Of a stretch of 64,000 nt of DNA, positions 34,501-47,100 are shown piece by piece. The position numbers and the translations under genes were made by a program. Position 1 is the stretch's first letter; each line of letters opens with the position of its first letter. This DNA comes from Batillaria attramentaria (Eukaryota > Mollusca > Gastropoda > Batillariidae): positions 5,001 to 69,000 of the forward strand of contig JACVVK020000446.1 in the NCBI GenBank assembly GCA_018292915.2. The letters run 5' to 3'. The notes under the pieces were generated by a model that made no database searches, was not told the DNA's origin, and saw only the letters and a program-made list of their open reading frames with translations.

Positions 34501-36178
34501 TCAGGTTTACCTTGATAGAACCCTGCTGAGGGTATTTGCTGCGTGGAGCAAGATTGTGTTGCAGCTTGAACAGTTCTGGGACAGTCACAGACCCGCTGGT
34601 TACTCAGCACAGCATGATGGAAACTGGCCACACTGTAAAAAGTCTTGTCAAGTTTGACTGATAAACCCTGATCATTGGGATTTGGTCATGGTAACTGGAA
34701 GTGGGACTGGGCCAACACAGGACAGTCCACTCAAGCGAACCCTGGCCTATAGCAGTTAACCTGTGGCTAGTTTTTCCTTATTGTTTCTTGTTCACTGTGG
34801 TCGCGACTGGGGTGCGTTTTTGTTTGGCCGAGCTAGTCAGAATGTGCAATGTTTGTTTTTCGGTGCTCCTAGGGTTTTGAAGCTTGCCAGGGCATGGGGA
34901 TTTGTAAAGTTGTTGATAAAAGTTCTAGAGTTACTCACAATACAGGGGAGGATTCTAGCAAGATTTTTGTTGTTGTTGTTGTTGGGGGGGGGGGGGGGGT
35001 AGGTACAATTTACATGAACTTTTAGTACAGCACTTCACAGCATACTGGGAATGGGGTATGGAGCGGTCTGCAGATATAGGCACAGAGGGGTACAATACAT
35101 ACAAAAAAGAAAACGATGAACCATGACTTACAATTTGAACAAGTGTAACATCAGGGAAGCAAATGCTTTAGGATTTTGCAGATAGGTCCCGGTCCAGTTC
35201 TTAGAAAGCATAAAATCATCCTATTTGCAGAACCTCATACATGCCACATGACTATCTCAGCACTTACAAAGATTAGTGAGGACGGTGATAAAATGTTAGG
35301 TCAGGGAGTACCAGTTACTTGTACATGTTTTGTCTGACATTTTAATGGAGATTGTGACAAATGCCATGACATTGTTTTGCAGTAGATTTTTGAGTAACAC
35401 AGACTAAGTGGAGATATCGTAAAACAAGGAGATCAAGATGAAGACAGTGTAGGTGGCTTTAAGAAAAAGAAGGAAAAAAAGGCCATGATCATGATGCTCG
35501 CATCTAGTCTTTTATCTCACTGCCGTTCAAAAACTGCTGTTTGCAGTTCAAACACAGCATACAACGAAAATGTTGTTCCTTGCATGTACTTTTGTTTGCC
35601 GTTAAACCCTGGGTGGTCCTTTCCAGTGTTTTCTATACCAAGCATTTCAGATGTAGTGGTTGTGGCTCATGCACTTGCTAGACAAACAGGACACCGATCT
35701 TAGTTTGTGAAAGGAGTGTGTTCGGCATTTTTGCATGTTTTCTGCTGTTCTTCCCAGATGTACACATTTCCTTCGAGTCTCCACTTCTCTTTTGTTTAAT
35801 TTTTTTCCTTCAAGGACATTAGTAGTCTCTGCTCAGTTCATATATGGTGATAACCATTGACTAATGGAAGTAATTTATGGGAAATATAATGAGTTTTATT
35901 TGGGTTTTGTGTGTGTGTGTGCGTGGGGGGGGGGGGGGGGCTGTTTTTTTTTTTTTTTTTTTTTCTGACGTCTTGCCAACAGAGAAAGGGTGGTGCATGT
36001 ACCATGATTGTTATATGGTTTATTGTTATGGATGAATTTACATTTTTGTTAAATGTATTAATTCTTACATTCCCTGAATCCTGTTCAAGTAGAATTTGTA
36101 CATTACTGTGTTCTGTCCTTCTCCGACAACCAAGCCATGTTAGGCGGATTATGCAGTGAAACAGTGGTTTCTGTTTTG

Positions 36179-36184
36179 AATAAA
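36179..36184 (+). terminator. Candidate polyadenylation signal for the ABCD gene
   Basis: First canonical AATAAA I found after the stop at 34137. It would imply a 3' UTR of about 2 kb. Confidence 0.3.
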
Positions 36185-39100
36185 ACAAGACGAGCAGTTT
36201 TACAGAAAAGAATTTGATATTGTTTCGAAAGACAGATAGTTGTGGTGTAAACTGCATAGCACTGTTTGTTACATATTATAAGTGTATGTACATGTAGTTT
36301 CTCGGCACAGAAGAAATTCACCTTCATTTTTTGGTATAGTGTAAGGTTTGTCATCTTCTTTTGCTAAAGAATAGTGGGGAAGGCAAGAGGTTTCTTCTTA
36401 TTGGTTTTTTGGTTGTTGTTTTGAAAAATAAGTTTGTCTTGTCTCTGTCTCGGGCAGTTGGATATGATTTATTGATTTGGTTGGCAAGTTTTTCCTTCTT
36501 GTTGTCAGGTTCTTATTGTTGAGTTGACTTAACTAGTTCACTACTTAAAGTGCAAATGTTTTACATCTTTGCATATGGCAACTGTTGTAAACCCTCCCCC
36601 ATGTATCCCTCTCCCCCTCCCCCCCCCCCCCCCCTCCCCCAACTGCAAATTTTTCTGTTGTTAAGAAAAGATGGTGTTACTGATGTGAAAATTAACTTGG
36701 TACCCATATTCTTTTTTTCTTTTTTTTAATTTTTTTAGTGCATGGCATTATGATGTGATTGTTTACTGCAAGTGTGACACAATCTTTGGGGGACTGTTGA
36801 AACTTTTTGATTGCAATTGCTGTTTCTTTTCATCCTGTTAGTTTGTAATGTGTCAGTCTTCCTGTACTGCTGTCCTTATCCATCCCCTTCCTCTGATTAC
36901 CACGTTTAACATGTATCGAGCTGTCACAGAATACTGTGAATACACTAATGGAGTTTTCAGCGTCGGCTCTGGCTGAGCATAAAGGGATCAGAGGAAAGTC
37001 TTGCTTTGTCCATTGTGCTATGAAGCCAGGCTGATCTGAACTCTTGGCAGCGCTGCAGAATGTGAAGTTTCTTTTGTGTCTGTCATGTTCACGATCATTT
37101 GCTCATCTGTGACTCTGCATCACTTGAGAACTATGCTGGCAGTGGTGTTACATGCGCCTCTCTGTTGCAAAACTATGCTCTTGCGATGGTCACCATCTTT
37201 TCTTCCATCTTTTCTTGCACACCTATTGTAAAAGGTTTTTCACACAATCTTTCAACTTTTTTCTCTTTGTCTTTTGCATACAAAGGGGTTTTCTCTTTTC
37301 GTGTACATGCAGTTGTAGCACTTTTCGTTGGTTTAACTCCTCTCTCAGCATGGGTTGTGGTTCCGGTTCCGGTTCCTGTCCATGTTTTGATTTGCGGCTG
37401 TTTAATTTGAAAATCACCTGCATGCACGCAAATACACACTGGAAAGCCGTGGAAATACCAGGCTGGGGAATTTCGGTCAATTGGTGATTTACAGCCAAAT
37501 TTTCTGCTCTTTCAGTAAAAACAAATCTGAGTTTCAGCCAAAGAAAAGGAAGCAGGAAAAAAGTTGCACACACTGTCATGTATCATGATACATGTAATGC
37601 CATATGGGACAGTCGAACTTCATTTTTGAAGACATACCGGTACATGTCAGTGCCATGGTAGTATTTTACTTTTGGGTGCAAGGAGAGGCAACTAAATGCC
37701 TTTAAAAATGCTAAAATTTGTTTTCTTAAGTGGGTTGTTTACCCCGTAGACCCCTAGCAGGGTGCTGCCTCTGTACCCCGGCCTAGGTTTCAGTCTTGTT
37801 TTTCCCCTCGGCAATTCCCCAGCCTGAAATACACAAGGAAATATTTCAGTCTGTATCTGTTTCAAGTGGCCATGGTTGTATCCTGGAAGTTGTGAAGGAG
37901 CCATGAACAGACAAATCTCCGAAAGACTTAATCTGGGAGACAGCCAAAGGCAGTGAAGAGCAAAATTGTTTTCTTTGGAAACAGGTCCGATGTGCTCAAT
38001 TCCTCTTCTCGATGACGACTGGCCCTGATGGCTCAGTGGATTCCTGCATCCGGATGAACAGCTCGGCATCACATGGGTCTAGATGATGGCCAATAACCTC
38101 CTCCACCCCAAACCAATCCTCTCCTCTCCTTTTCACTTTTCCCCCATGCTGGCTACTTAGTACTACATGACTGTATTGTGGGTACTGACAAGGTGACCAG
38201 ATATCTGTTGCCCATGTTCTGGAGGGGAAATCTGCCTGGCTTATGGAGAATTGACTACCAGCGTGACCATTTCTTGCAACTTTCTTGTTTAGCACTTACC
38301 TATTCAGCGTTTCTCACTTTTATGTATCTTGTGCACAGGCTGTAGCATTTTCTGCGTTTTGTATGATTTTAAACCATGCCTTTTGGGGGGGGGGGGGGGC
38401 ACATTTTTTTTTTTTTTTTTGAGTAATTGCTCACGGGTGTAAATTTCAGTGTTTGTCGCCAATGATTCATGCACAGGTGAGATTGTACGCACAAGAAATT
38501 TGTGTGGTGAAAATAGCCCCGGTAATTTATTGTTGTGGTAGTGTGGATGTAGTATTGTGTGTATGATGGTTGTGCTGGAGGTTTCCTCTTTCTGCACTTC
38601 GTTGGACAGTTCAGCGTCTGTCACCTGTGGAATGTATTGCCATGGCTAGTCTGCACAGGTCATTTTGCAGGTACACATTACATGCATTTGCCTTGAGTCT
38701 TGACTTAAAAGGAGTTTGGAATTTTAGAAAAAAATTGTTTTTGTATTCGTTCCTCAAGAAAACATCAGATGTCAAGTCCATCCCATTTTGCCCTCCCAAC
38801 ACCTAACCTTCAAGAAGCTCGTTGTGCACTAGCTTTTGATAGAATATGTTGGAGCGGGTTCATAATTATGTTCATGCTAACAAGCCAGATGAACAAAATG
38901 ATCTCCAAGTTATCCTTCACCATTCTTCAGAGGTGTACGATACATAACCGTCGGACCATAATTTTGCAAATATTTCATTGAAACTTTGATTCAGTATTAG
39001 ATATCAAAATGTTATGACAATAATTTTGAAATATAATATTTTGTAAGGGTAAACATCTTTGTCCGTCCTGTTACATATAATAGTGAGTGTAGTTGCATGG

Positions 39101-39576
39101 AAGACATGATAGAAATACTGGCTGAAAGCCTGGGTGCATGAGTACACTGGATGCATACTAACGAAAATCTATGATTTTGGTACAAGGATACCCACGAAGA
39201 AGTTCATACAGTGTAGTGTAGCGCCTGGTAAGGTTAAAAGCCTTCGCAGTAGTCCAGTCTTCCTGTTCACTGCTACGAATCAGGCAGCACGTATCCAATC
39301 AGTTTTAATCACTATTGATTTAATATGAGAGGTGTACGAGTCGCTGTTGTGTTTAGCATGTGTGTGTTGCGCGTGTCTCGTGATTTTACTTTTATTTTCC
39401 TGTCAAGAAAAAAAGGTGCCAATCATGTAGATCATTAAATCAAGAAATGAATGCTCACAGCACAATGCATGACGTTTCCAGAAATTTTGTGAATTAAAAA
39501 TTTTACTGCACTTTGATGGTGGTGAAGTTTTGTTTCTTTGTATCTGTACCGTTTCACAGAAGGGAATGGCAACATG

Positions 39577-40025
39577 CTTACTTACTTACTTAGGCCCCTG
39601 GCTCCACGTGGAGCATAGGCCATCGACAACCCTTCGCCATCGCACTCTGTTCTGGGCTATTCTTGCCACTCCAGTCCAGTTGGTCCCCTGCTTATATAAC
39701 TCTGCCTCAGTGTCCCGCCTCCAGCTGTTGCGAGGCCGGCCTCTCTTCCTTTTCCCCTGTGGGTTCCATGTCAGGGCTTGGCGTGTGGTGCTGGATGCTG
39801 GCTTCCTGAGGGTGTGTCCAATCCAGCCCCACTTCCTCCGCAGGATCTGCTTGGCCGCTGGTTCCTGCCCTGCTCGCTCCCACAGCTCTTCGTTCCGGAT
39901 CTTCTCTGGCCATCGGATGTTGAAGATGCGCCTCAGACAGGTGTTGAGAAATGACTGGATCTTCTGCTGCATCGTCTTCGTTGTCCTCCATGTTTCGCAT
40001 CCGTAGAGCAGAACTGACTTCACGT
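39577..40025 (-). mobile_element. 5'-truncated RTE-clade (SR2-like) LINE with target-site duplications
   Basis: The minus-strand frame 40023-39586 encodes the carboxy end of an RTE reverse transcriptase: VLLYGCETWRTTKTMQQKIQ, LRRIFNIRWPEKIRNEELWE, RRKWGWIGHTLRKP and QALTWNPQGKRKRGRPRNSW, without stop or frameshift to the natural end. The 3' tail is (TAAG)n, read as CTTACTTACTTACTTA on the plus strand at 39577-39592. AATGGCAACATGC flanks the insert at 39565-39577 and 40026-40038, a 13-bp duplication. The tail's first base overlaps the left copy. Confidence 0.88.
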
Positions 40026-41296
40026 AATGGCAACATGCATCACATGTATATTGTTGATGTCCTTGCAGGACTTAGTTTGTGCTCTGTGATAAAAATTGCA
40101 TTTCAAAGGTTTTGGCAATGACACAAACATTTTCTAACAGAAACAAAACATGCATGCAATGGACTGTCAACCACATTTCTCACACAAATCAGTTGTAACA
40201 CTCAAAATATTTGCTTTTGATAACATGGGTTTATTCGGCAATACATGAACATGGTATGTGCTGGTTTACAACTGTTTCCAGAAAACAAGAAGTGAACGAA
40301 CAATGGTAAAGACAATGATACGGTGATACAATGTAGGAAAGAGGAAACAAGATTAACTGCTTCCACGCACTGACAGAAAAATGACTTGCTGTGCAGCTAA
40401 GCCACAGAAACTGGTTGCAGGGTTTCAGTTCGAGCACATTTCAGTGCAGTTACTGCTTTGAGCAAAAACCAAGGACAATCCAGGAACACAAGCACTGCAT
40501 ACAGACTGAGATGAAACAAAATAGCGTGACAGCGGAACAGTCACTTGTGGTTTACACTGATGCTTCTGGAGTACTGGCCTTTAGTCTATTTATTACAGTG
40601 ATTACATTCCAGGAAGTAGTCAACCTGGCTGTCACAAAGCTGGCAGTGTAATCGTATGGTAAGGCAAAGTGTGACACTGGGGGCTATTTGTGTTGGACAT
40701 TGGTCCTAGACCAGTTCATTTTCAAAAAGTCTGACTACCTTTTTACAAAGTCAGACAGTTGTCTTATTATTTCTGAGCCCAGGCAGACAATATTCAGGAC
40801 AAATGCCCGATGTATTGTCAACCAGATCATTCTGTCTGATTAGTTCCCACAGACATGTAGCCCTGTGACGACGATTACAGTATGATTGACAAGAAACGGA
40901 GATATGTAAAGACTGTTGCTAGATTTGGTTCAAAAAGCAATTTATGACTCATGATCTGACAGAGATCTCCTAAAAAATCTGCAGGCTTACTTGGCACATC
41001 ATTTGTTTTTGTAAAAAATCCTGACACTGAGAAAGTTCCCCACAAAGTTTCAGTTCAAAAGCCATTTGTCAGTGTTTGAAGATCTAGATTTTGCTGCAGA
41101 TTGTAAATTTATGATGTTTTATTCGTTGTTAAATGCTCTCATCCCTAAAATTCAGGGCCAAGGTCTACAAAAAAATGAGAAAGGTCTTGCAATAATCTGT
41201 TTTGGCCTCAAGCAGCACTGAAAAACTGAACAAATTTATGGTAGAGGAAAACAAAATGTGAAGCACAGGAATGGGGTGGTGATTTTCATGAGCTTA

Positions 41297-42289
41297 AGGC
41301 GCCTCTTAACTATGCCCGAAGAGGTCCTCGCCGAAGACATCCGAATTTCTTCGCCTTTGTTCCGCGTGGCCTCTACGTACTAACTAGGCGTCAAGCATCC
41401 GTGACATGTGACCAAAGGAAAATGTCAATGGCGCCGATTGTGAGCTTACCAGTGAAGTGCGTTTCGTAGCAACTGTAGCTTTTGAGGGAAATCAAGGGGT
41501 TACACGACAATATGGCTTTACGCACTCAAAAGGGCACTATCTGAACTAATCAATGTGACCCAACTGCACCATGAATTGCATTAAAAACCGAAATAATCAC
41601 CAACGAAACCACTGAACCGACAGACATTTACGAGCCGGTACACCAGCGTAGCAGACGGTCACCAGCACACGGCGGAAGAAAAACGTCATACCAACAACGT
41701 CGCGGTGTTGCATCAATTTTAGCAAACAAAATCAAAATTCTACACTACCTCAGTAATCAGAGTGACGCAAGTGAGCTATGAAAGTTATAGATGCCTGAAA
41801 TATCAGCGACTAGAACTTGACGTTGACTCGGTACTCAGATGCGGCGAGCCGGACTGTCGCACACCCACCACCACGCGAGCAGACGGCATTAGCATGCGAA
41901 GCAAAAACGCCGTAATTACAGATATTTCGCATTCTTACTTCACCTGTAGCATTGTAAGTCGAATGTACACTATCCTTACTAATCAATGTATTCCAGCAGC
42001 ACCAAGAAACTTCTTCATTTGCGAAATATTAATGCTTGTAACTTTGAACCGACACCAGCCATGTACGAGCGCGACCCTCCGCCATCTTGAAATCAGATAG
42101 CTGGCGAATCTGGACCAGCCAATCAGATAGCATCTGGCGAAATCATTCGCGGTTGATCGGGCTACATCGCATTGCATGTTGAGCAAAGCCCGAACAGTCC
42201 AAACTCTCTTTGCGAGGCCCCAAAATGTTTCCAGCGAAGCATTTTTGCTTCGCTCTTCGGGGTTGATCGGCTATAGTTAAGACGCGCCT
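41297..42289. mobile_element. Non-autonomous PIF/Harbinger-like element, TTA target duplication
   Basis: The left end AGGCGCCTCTTAACTATGCC and the right end (complement AGGCGCGTCTTAACTATAGC) form terminal inverted repeats. TTA occurs directly outside both ends (41294-41296 and 42290-42292). A 3-bp TTA/TAA duplication is the mark of PIF/Harbinger transposition. There is no transposase; a 112-aa plus-strand frame inside is not recognised. Confidence 0.72.
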
Positions 42290-43224
42290 TTAGTATGCAC
42301 ATTAGATGAACGATGCACAATGAACTTGATGACAGACAAATGCAAGCTTGTGCGTTATGACATCAGTATGAGTACAGCACATTTCATCAAAAAGTATAAA
42401 GTTAAGTATGGCACACTTGTAGTAAAATTTGTGCTTTGAGTACATTACACGGATACAGCTAACTGAAGCCGTACATTCTACCTCTGCGTAAAAAAATGCT
42501 ACAAAGCATTACGAGGTACATGTATATTGTTGGTACAGTTTTATGGCATTGTGGAAGTTCAGGAAACCCATGGCAAAGAACCATAAGCAGGAATATTGAC
42601 AGTGAATTTAGACCAAAAATAACAGCAGCGCTACTAAACCGAAACACCTGTCTGCACACTGCTGAACATGACAATGGAAGAATGACAACCTCCCACACAC
42701 AGCAGAACCATACAGTGGAATTCGTGGCAGAAAATGGAATGCTTGGAAGCGACAGTGATTTTCACCCTGGCACTGTAGTCTGTAGTCCCACATACTGTTT
42801 TGTCACACAAACCCACACCAGCAAAAGACAGACTCAAAGTCCAGCTGAATCCCAACAGAGATTCAAGGACAGCATGGTAGTAAAAGGTCTCCCCTCTCTC
42901 TACTACGCTACTGCACAGTTACCTTTGAGCATTGTGCTTGCTCTAGCCCAAAGGTAGAGGATCTGAGATCTAAGAAAAATTCAAACCGTGTAGACAGAAC
43001 TTAATGAGTAAGTATAAGTATTTCGCTGCTGTAGTCAAATGAGCAAAATAACTGTCCGATATGGAAAAGAAGAAGTTGATGTCAGGTTTCTGAACAATTG
43101 TTTTTGGTGGGTTTTTTTTTCCAGAAAAGAAACTGAGGCCCCAAATAAACCAGACAAAAAAGTACTTGTACATCAATTGCTGGAAGTGAGCAGACTACAT
43201 ATATATGTGTAGGACTGGTAAGTG

Positions 43225-43532
43225 TAGGGAAAGAACTGAAATTTGAGGCGGATTTTACAGTACACACATAGGGAAAGAACTGAAACTTGAGGCGGATTTT
43301 ACAGTACACACATAGGGAAAGAACTGAAACTTGAGGCGGATTTTACAGTACACACATAGGGAAAGAACTGAAATTTGAGGCGGATTTTACAGTACACACA
43401 TAGGGAAAGAACTGAAACTTGAGGCGGATTTTACAGTACACACATAGGGAAAGAACTGAAACTTGAGGCGGATTTTACAGTACACACATAGGGAAAGAAC
43501 TGAAATTTGAGGCGGATTTTACAGTACACACA
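43225..43532. repeat. 44-bp minisatellite, exactly seven copies
   Basis: The unit starts TAGGGAAAGAACTGAAACTT and continues GAGGCGGATTTTACAGTAC with ACACA. Copies are near-identical. Copies 1, 4 and 7 read AAATTTGAGG while 2, 3, 5 and 6 read AAACTTGAGG, a 132-bp higher-order period. Confidence 0.95.
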
Positions 43533-43734
43533 TGCATCAAGTCCAAATAAACCCAATTCTTGAATGCTTGGCACTCGTACAAGGACATTGTCATATCACA
43601 CAGCTAAAACAAATCGCACTTCCGCAATCTCTTCTTTGGCATACTTTGGTCCAAACGTGAGAAAACTTCACTTTGAGTATTGCATAGTTTGCAAAATATT
43701 GCATCGCAAAAAAAAGTATACACACATACAAAGA

Positions 43735-43880
43735 GAGGGAGAGAGAGAGAGAGAATGGAGGGAGAGAGAGAGAAAATGGAGAGCGAGAGAGAGAGAGAGA
43801 GTGAGAGAGAGAGTGAGAGAGAGAGAGTGCGAATGGACACAGGGAGGTGGGGAGATGGGAGGTAGGGGGAGAGAGAGAAA
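43735..43880. repeat. (GA)n-rich array
   Basis: GAGAGA runs interrupted by ATGGAGGG and GTGAGAGA. Glu-Arg and Ser-Leu frames are artefacts. Confidence 0.9.
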
Positions 43881-44149
43881 CTGAGCAAGCAAGCTCAACG
43901 TCATATATTTATACATTATAGAACTCTGTTCAATATGGGTTTTTTTTAAAAGTATTTACATATGCTGGAAAATGTCCTGTTCAATATTGGTTTTGAAAGT
44001 ATTCATCAGAAAACTACTCCTTCGAAACTTTTTTTATCTGTTGTCAGACAACTTGCGTTTCTGAGTGGAAACCAACAACAACAACAAAAACCCAGACAAC
44101 AACAACCAAAAAACCCAGATAGTTCAGGTATATGTATACATGTACAAAA

Positions 44150-47100
44150 TCATTTCTTGTCGCTGTTTTTGTCAACACTGGGTCCCACCCTGATGATATG
44201 TGACGTGACCGACTGACAGCTCTGCATCCACTGTCGTTTATCGTGTTCGTCGTTTGCCATCAGAGTGTGGGCCTGACCGAGTGAGCTGTCTGTGAAGGAT
44301 ATCCGGAACACGTTACGAGCTGCAACAAAAACACAAATTATGTCATCGTACAAAAAGCTCTGGTGGGGGATGATGATGAAAGTAATTTATCATTTCAGTG
44401 CTTGCTAAGGCTGGGTCAGTGTCAATCTGCTTTACACCTGCAGTCAAATGCATGATGGACACACGTAAAAGTGAAGATTACTTGTAACACATCTGAAAAG
44501 CAGTGGTAAGGTAAAAAATTCTTTTGCATTTGGCAAAGAAGTTGAATATGATACAGGAATGCCTAACAGAATAATATCACTTATTTTATCAGCATCCCTG
44601 CCAAGGTAGTAGGGTCCGCTGCCATGTTTGATAATCACATGTCTACAAACCATGTAATTCAGACATCATGTAAAACCACCTGAGCATATTTGAGCAAACC
44701 CTGAACTAAACTGCAAAATTCTCTGAAACCTTACCTGTTTGTCCCTGTCCGAAAGCGCTGCGGAAGGATCCGATTCTGATCTCCCCATCAGGCAAGTCCT
44801 CAACAACTAGCTGTGAGACGGGGATGGGCTGCCTGTAAACCTGAAGACCTTGACTCGTCGACCTGGCCACCACTGCTGCACGCTCAAATAGGAACAGCTG
44901 CAGTTTCTGCACACGAATCAGGCCAGTGTTAATGGTACATGTATATAAGCCGTGGACTGTTGACACATTGTGAGTGAAGCTGGAGTTATGTAATCTGCAG
45001 GGATCAGAACTGATGAAGGAAAAAACAGAGGAAAGTATTTTCTGAATCAGAGTCCAGTTTTGCACCCTTCCAGTGGTGTCCAAGGACGTATCAATGTTTT
45101 GCTGGTCATGTGTATGAGATGTACTGAGGTTCAAACAAAAATGCTTCTAGCACCACTGATCACTAAACAGTACAGATAAGCTTGGATGTGACGAAGCGTG
45201 GGATACACCTGAAACTGAAAACCACTGTAAATGTACATAATCATATTGTCTCAGTACTTACGCTGCCTTTGTTGTTCTTGACGGTGCCACGGCAGATGAG
45301 GGCCTGTGATTCTTCTATTTCAGGTATCCTCTGAAACACATGCAAAACCATTCATCAGGAGACGTTCCTCCAAAGGCCTCTGCGCAACAGTCATTACTCG
45401 CATTATGCGCATGCATAATTACACATATATATATATCCTACAGGGTGTGGACAGAGAGCATTCAATTTGTGCTCACAGCACAGGTTTTACTATGGTCGTG
45501 TGGGTTTTTTTTTTTACTATTTAATAAAGAACAATAACTCTCACATACAAATTTCATTCATTTCATGCATTGTAACACTGATTTTCAAATAATGTTCTAG
45601 TCTTTTTATGGAAACTGACCTGTTCATCGTAGATGTACGTGAGCCTGGACTTGTAGAAGAGGCACTCTGATCTGCCGGCCTGTTTGTCTGCCATCTGTAT
45701 CACCTTGTCCAACTGCTCAAGCTACAGGGACAGAAGACAGGTCATGTATCATTATACATATATATATATACAGCTTTATACAGCTAAGCAATTCAAAGTC
45801 ACACACAAAGAGAAGGCCTGCACACAGGCTTTGGTGATTTGGAGAGCAAGGAACTTGTTTGTTTTTGTTTTTTTTTCTTTAAAAAAAAAAATTAAGATAG
45901 CAGAGTAAGGTGAAAAGAGCTAAGTCTGTGTTATCCCTGTCCTCCGTTTTTCAAATGATCCATGCAGGAATCATCAGACTTATCATTCAGGGACAAACAA
46001 CAGGTCACACACAAAGAGAAGGCCTGCACACAGGCTTTGGTGATTTGGAGAGCAAGGAACTTGTTTGTTTTTGTTTTTTTTTTCTTTAAAAAAAAAAATT
46101 AAGATAGCAGAGTAAGGTGAAAAGAGCTAAGTCTGTGTTATCCCTGTCCTCCGTTTTTCAAATGATCCATGCAGGAATCATCAGACTTATCATTCAGGGA
46201 CAAACAACAGGTCTGTGCTGGAAGTAAGGAAGTAGAAATAAGTGGAAAACTTACAGCGCTTTCCAGCAATGTTGCATCCTCATGATCAGGTGGAGTCTGA
46301 AAAATACACAGAAATTTTTTTTTCTGTAAACACAGTCATTCCAATTACGCACGGTAATGTGTAAAATATGGACAGAAATACGAAACTGACGCGAATAATG
46401 TAAGCCACTACGCTCCAGGGACGCACACGTTTTTCTGGTACTGCCCTGCCCAATCAAACGATCTTTGCTCAGAATTGACAGCAGAATAGTTGCGTGAGTT
46501 GTAACGAGTTATGATTCAACTTGAAATGCAACAACTGGCCAGAAAAAGAGACGGCCAAGTCCAAGTGTGTTGAAAATGTGAACCCAGTGCCAGAGGGACC
46601 CTTTGGTGTGAAAGCTATTGGAAACAATGAATGAAAAGGGGAAAAAAGGATGTTTTCCCATAGCCGTCCTCTACCGTGCTATGGATTACCAACAGAACTA
46701 GGCAGATCTCGCTAGACTCAGCATCAGTGAGACACAGTAAAGTACATAAATTTATTATGTATCTGTAATTCAAGGAGGAAGGTTTCAGGCGAAAACGTCC
46801 GAATGAGAGTGTTCTGAATTTCCTCAAGTACCTCAGTGGACTATACTGCAAAGTGAACTGACCTGTTTGAGAATGGCCTTGATCAGCAGTGGGTACTTCA
46901 CAAAACGTCCTCTAGCACCATCTGCAGCAAAAAAAAAAACAAAAAAAACATCATCACTGATTATTCAGCATCAAATTACCCAGTGTATGAAATCTAACTT
47001 GTTTGGGTTCATCCTACAAATCAATGAAACTCACACTCACAGAAGACATATAAATGCATATAAATGGCACAATCATTTGCACAAGATACATCCCCCCCTC

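Larger units (their letters stand above)
34138..44149. other. Intergenic region between the ABCD gene and the NET1/ARHGEF3 gene
   Basis: The two genes converge here. No exon is supported. The first part is probably ABCD 3' UTR (AATAAA at 36179-36184). Recognisable contents: a SINE-like fragment (34200-34500), T, G and C homopolymers, an RTE LINE fragment (39577-40025), a Harbinger-like element (41297-42289), a 44-bp minisatellite (43225-43532) and a GA array (43735-43880). 36200-39560 and 40040-41290 show nothing I recognise. Confidence 0.6.

Noticed and set aside
37099..37487. 103-111-aa hydrophobic frames as a small membrane protein gene
   Set aside because: Overlapping frames on both strands, no splice context and no recognisable family.
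41762..42100. 112-aa plus-strand frame as a gene
   Set aside because: It lies inside the Harbinger-like element and shows no similarity to its transposase or any domain I know.
43225..43532. A CRISPR array (seven regular repeats)
   Set aside because: Units are contiguous without unique spacers, and the genome is eukaryotic.
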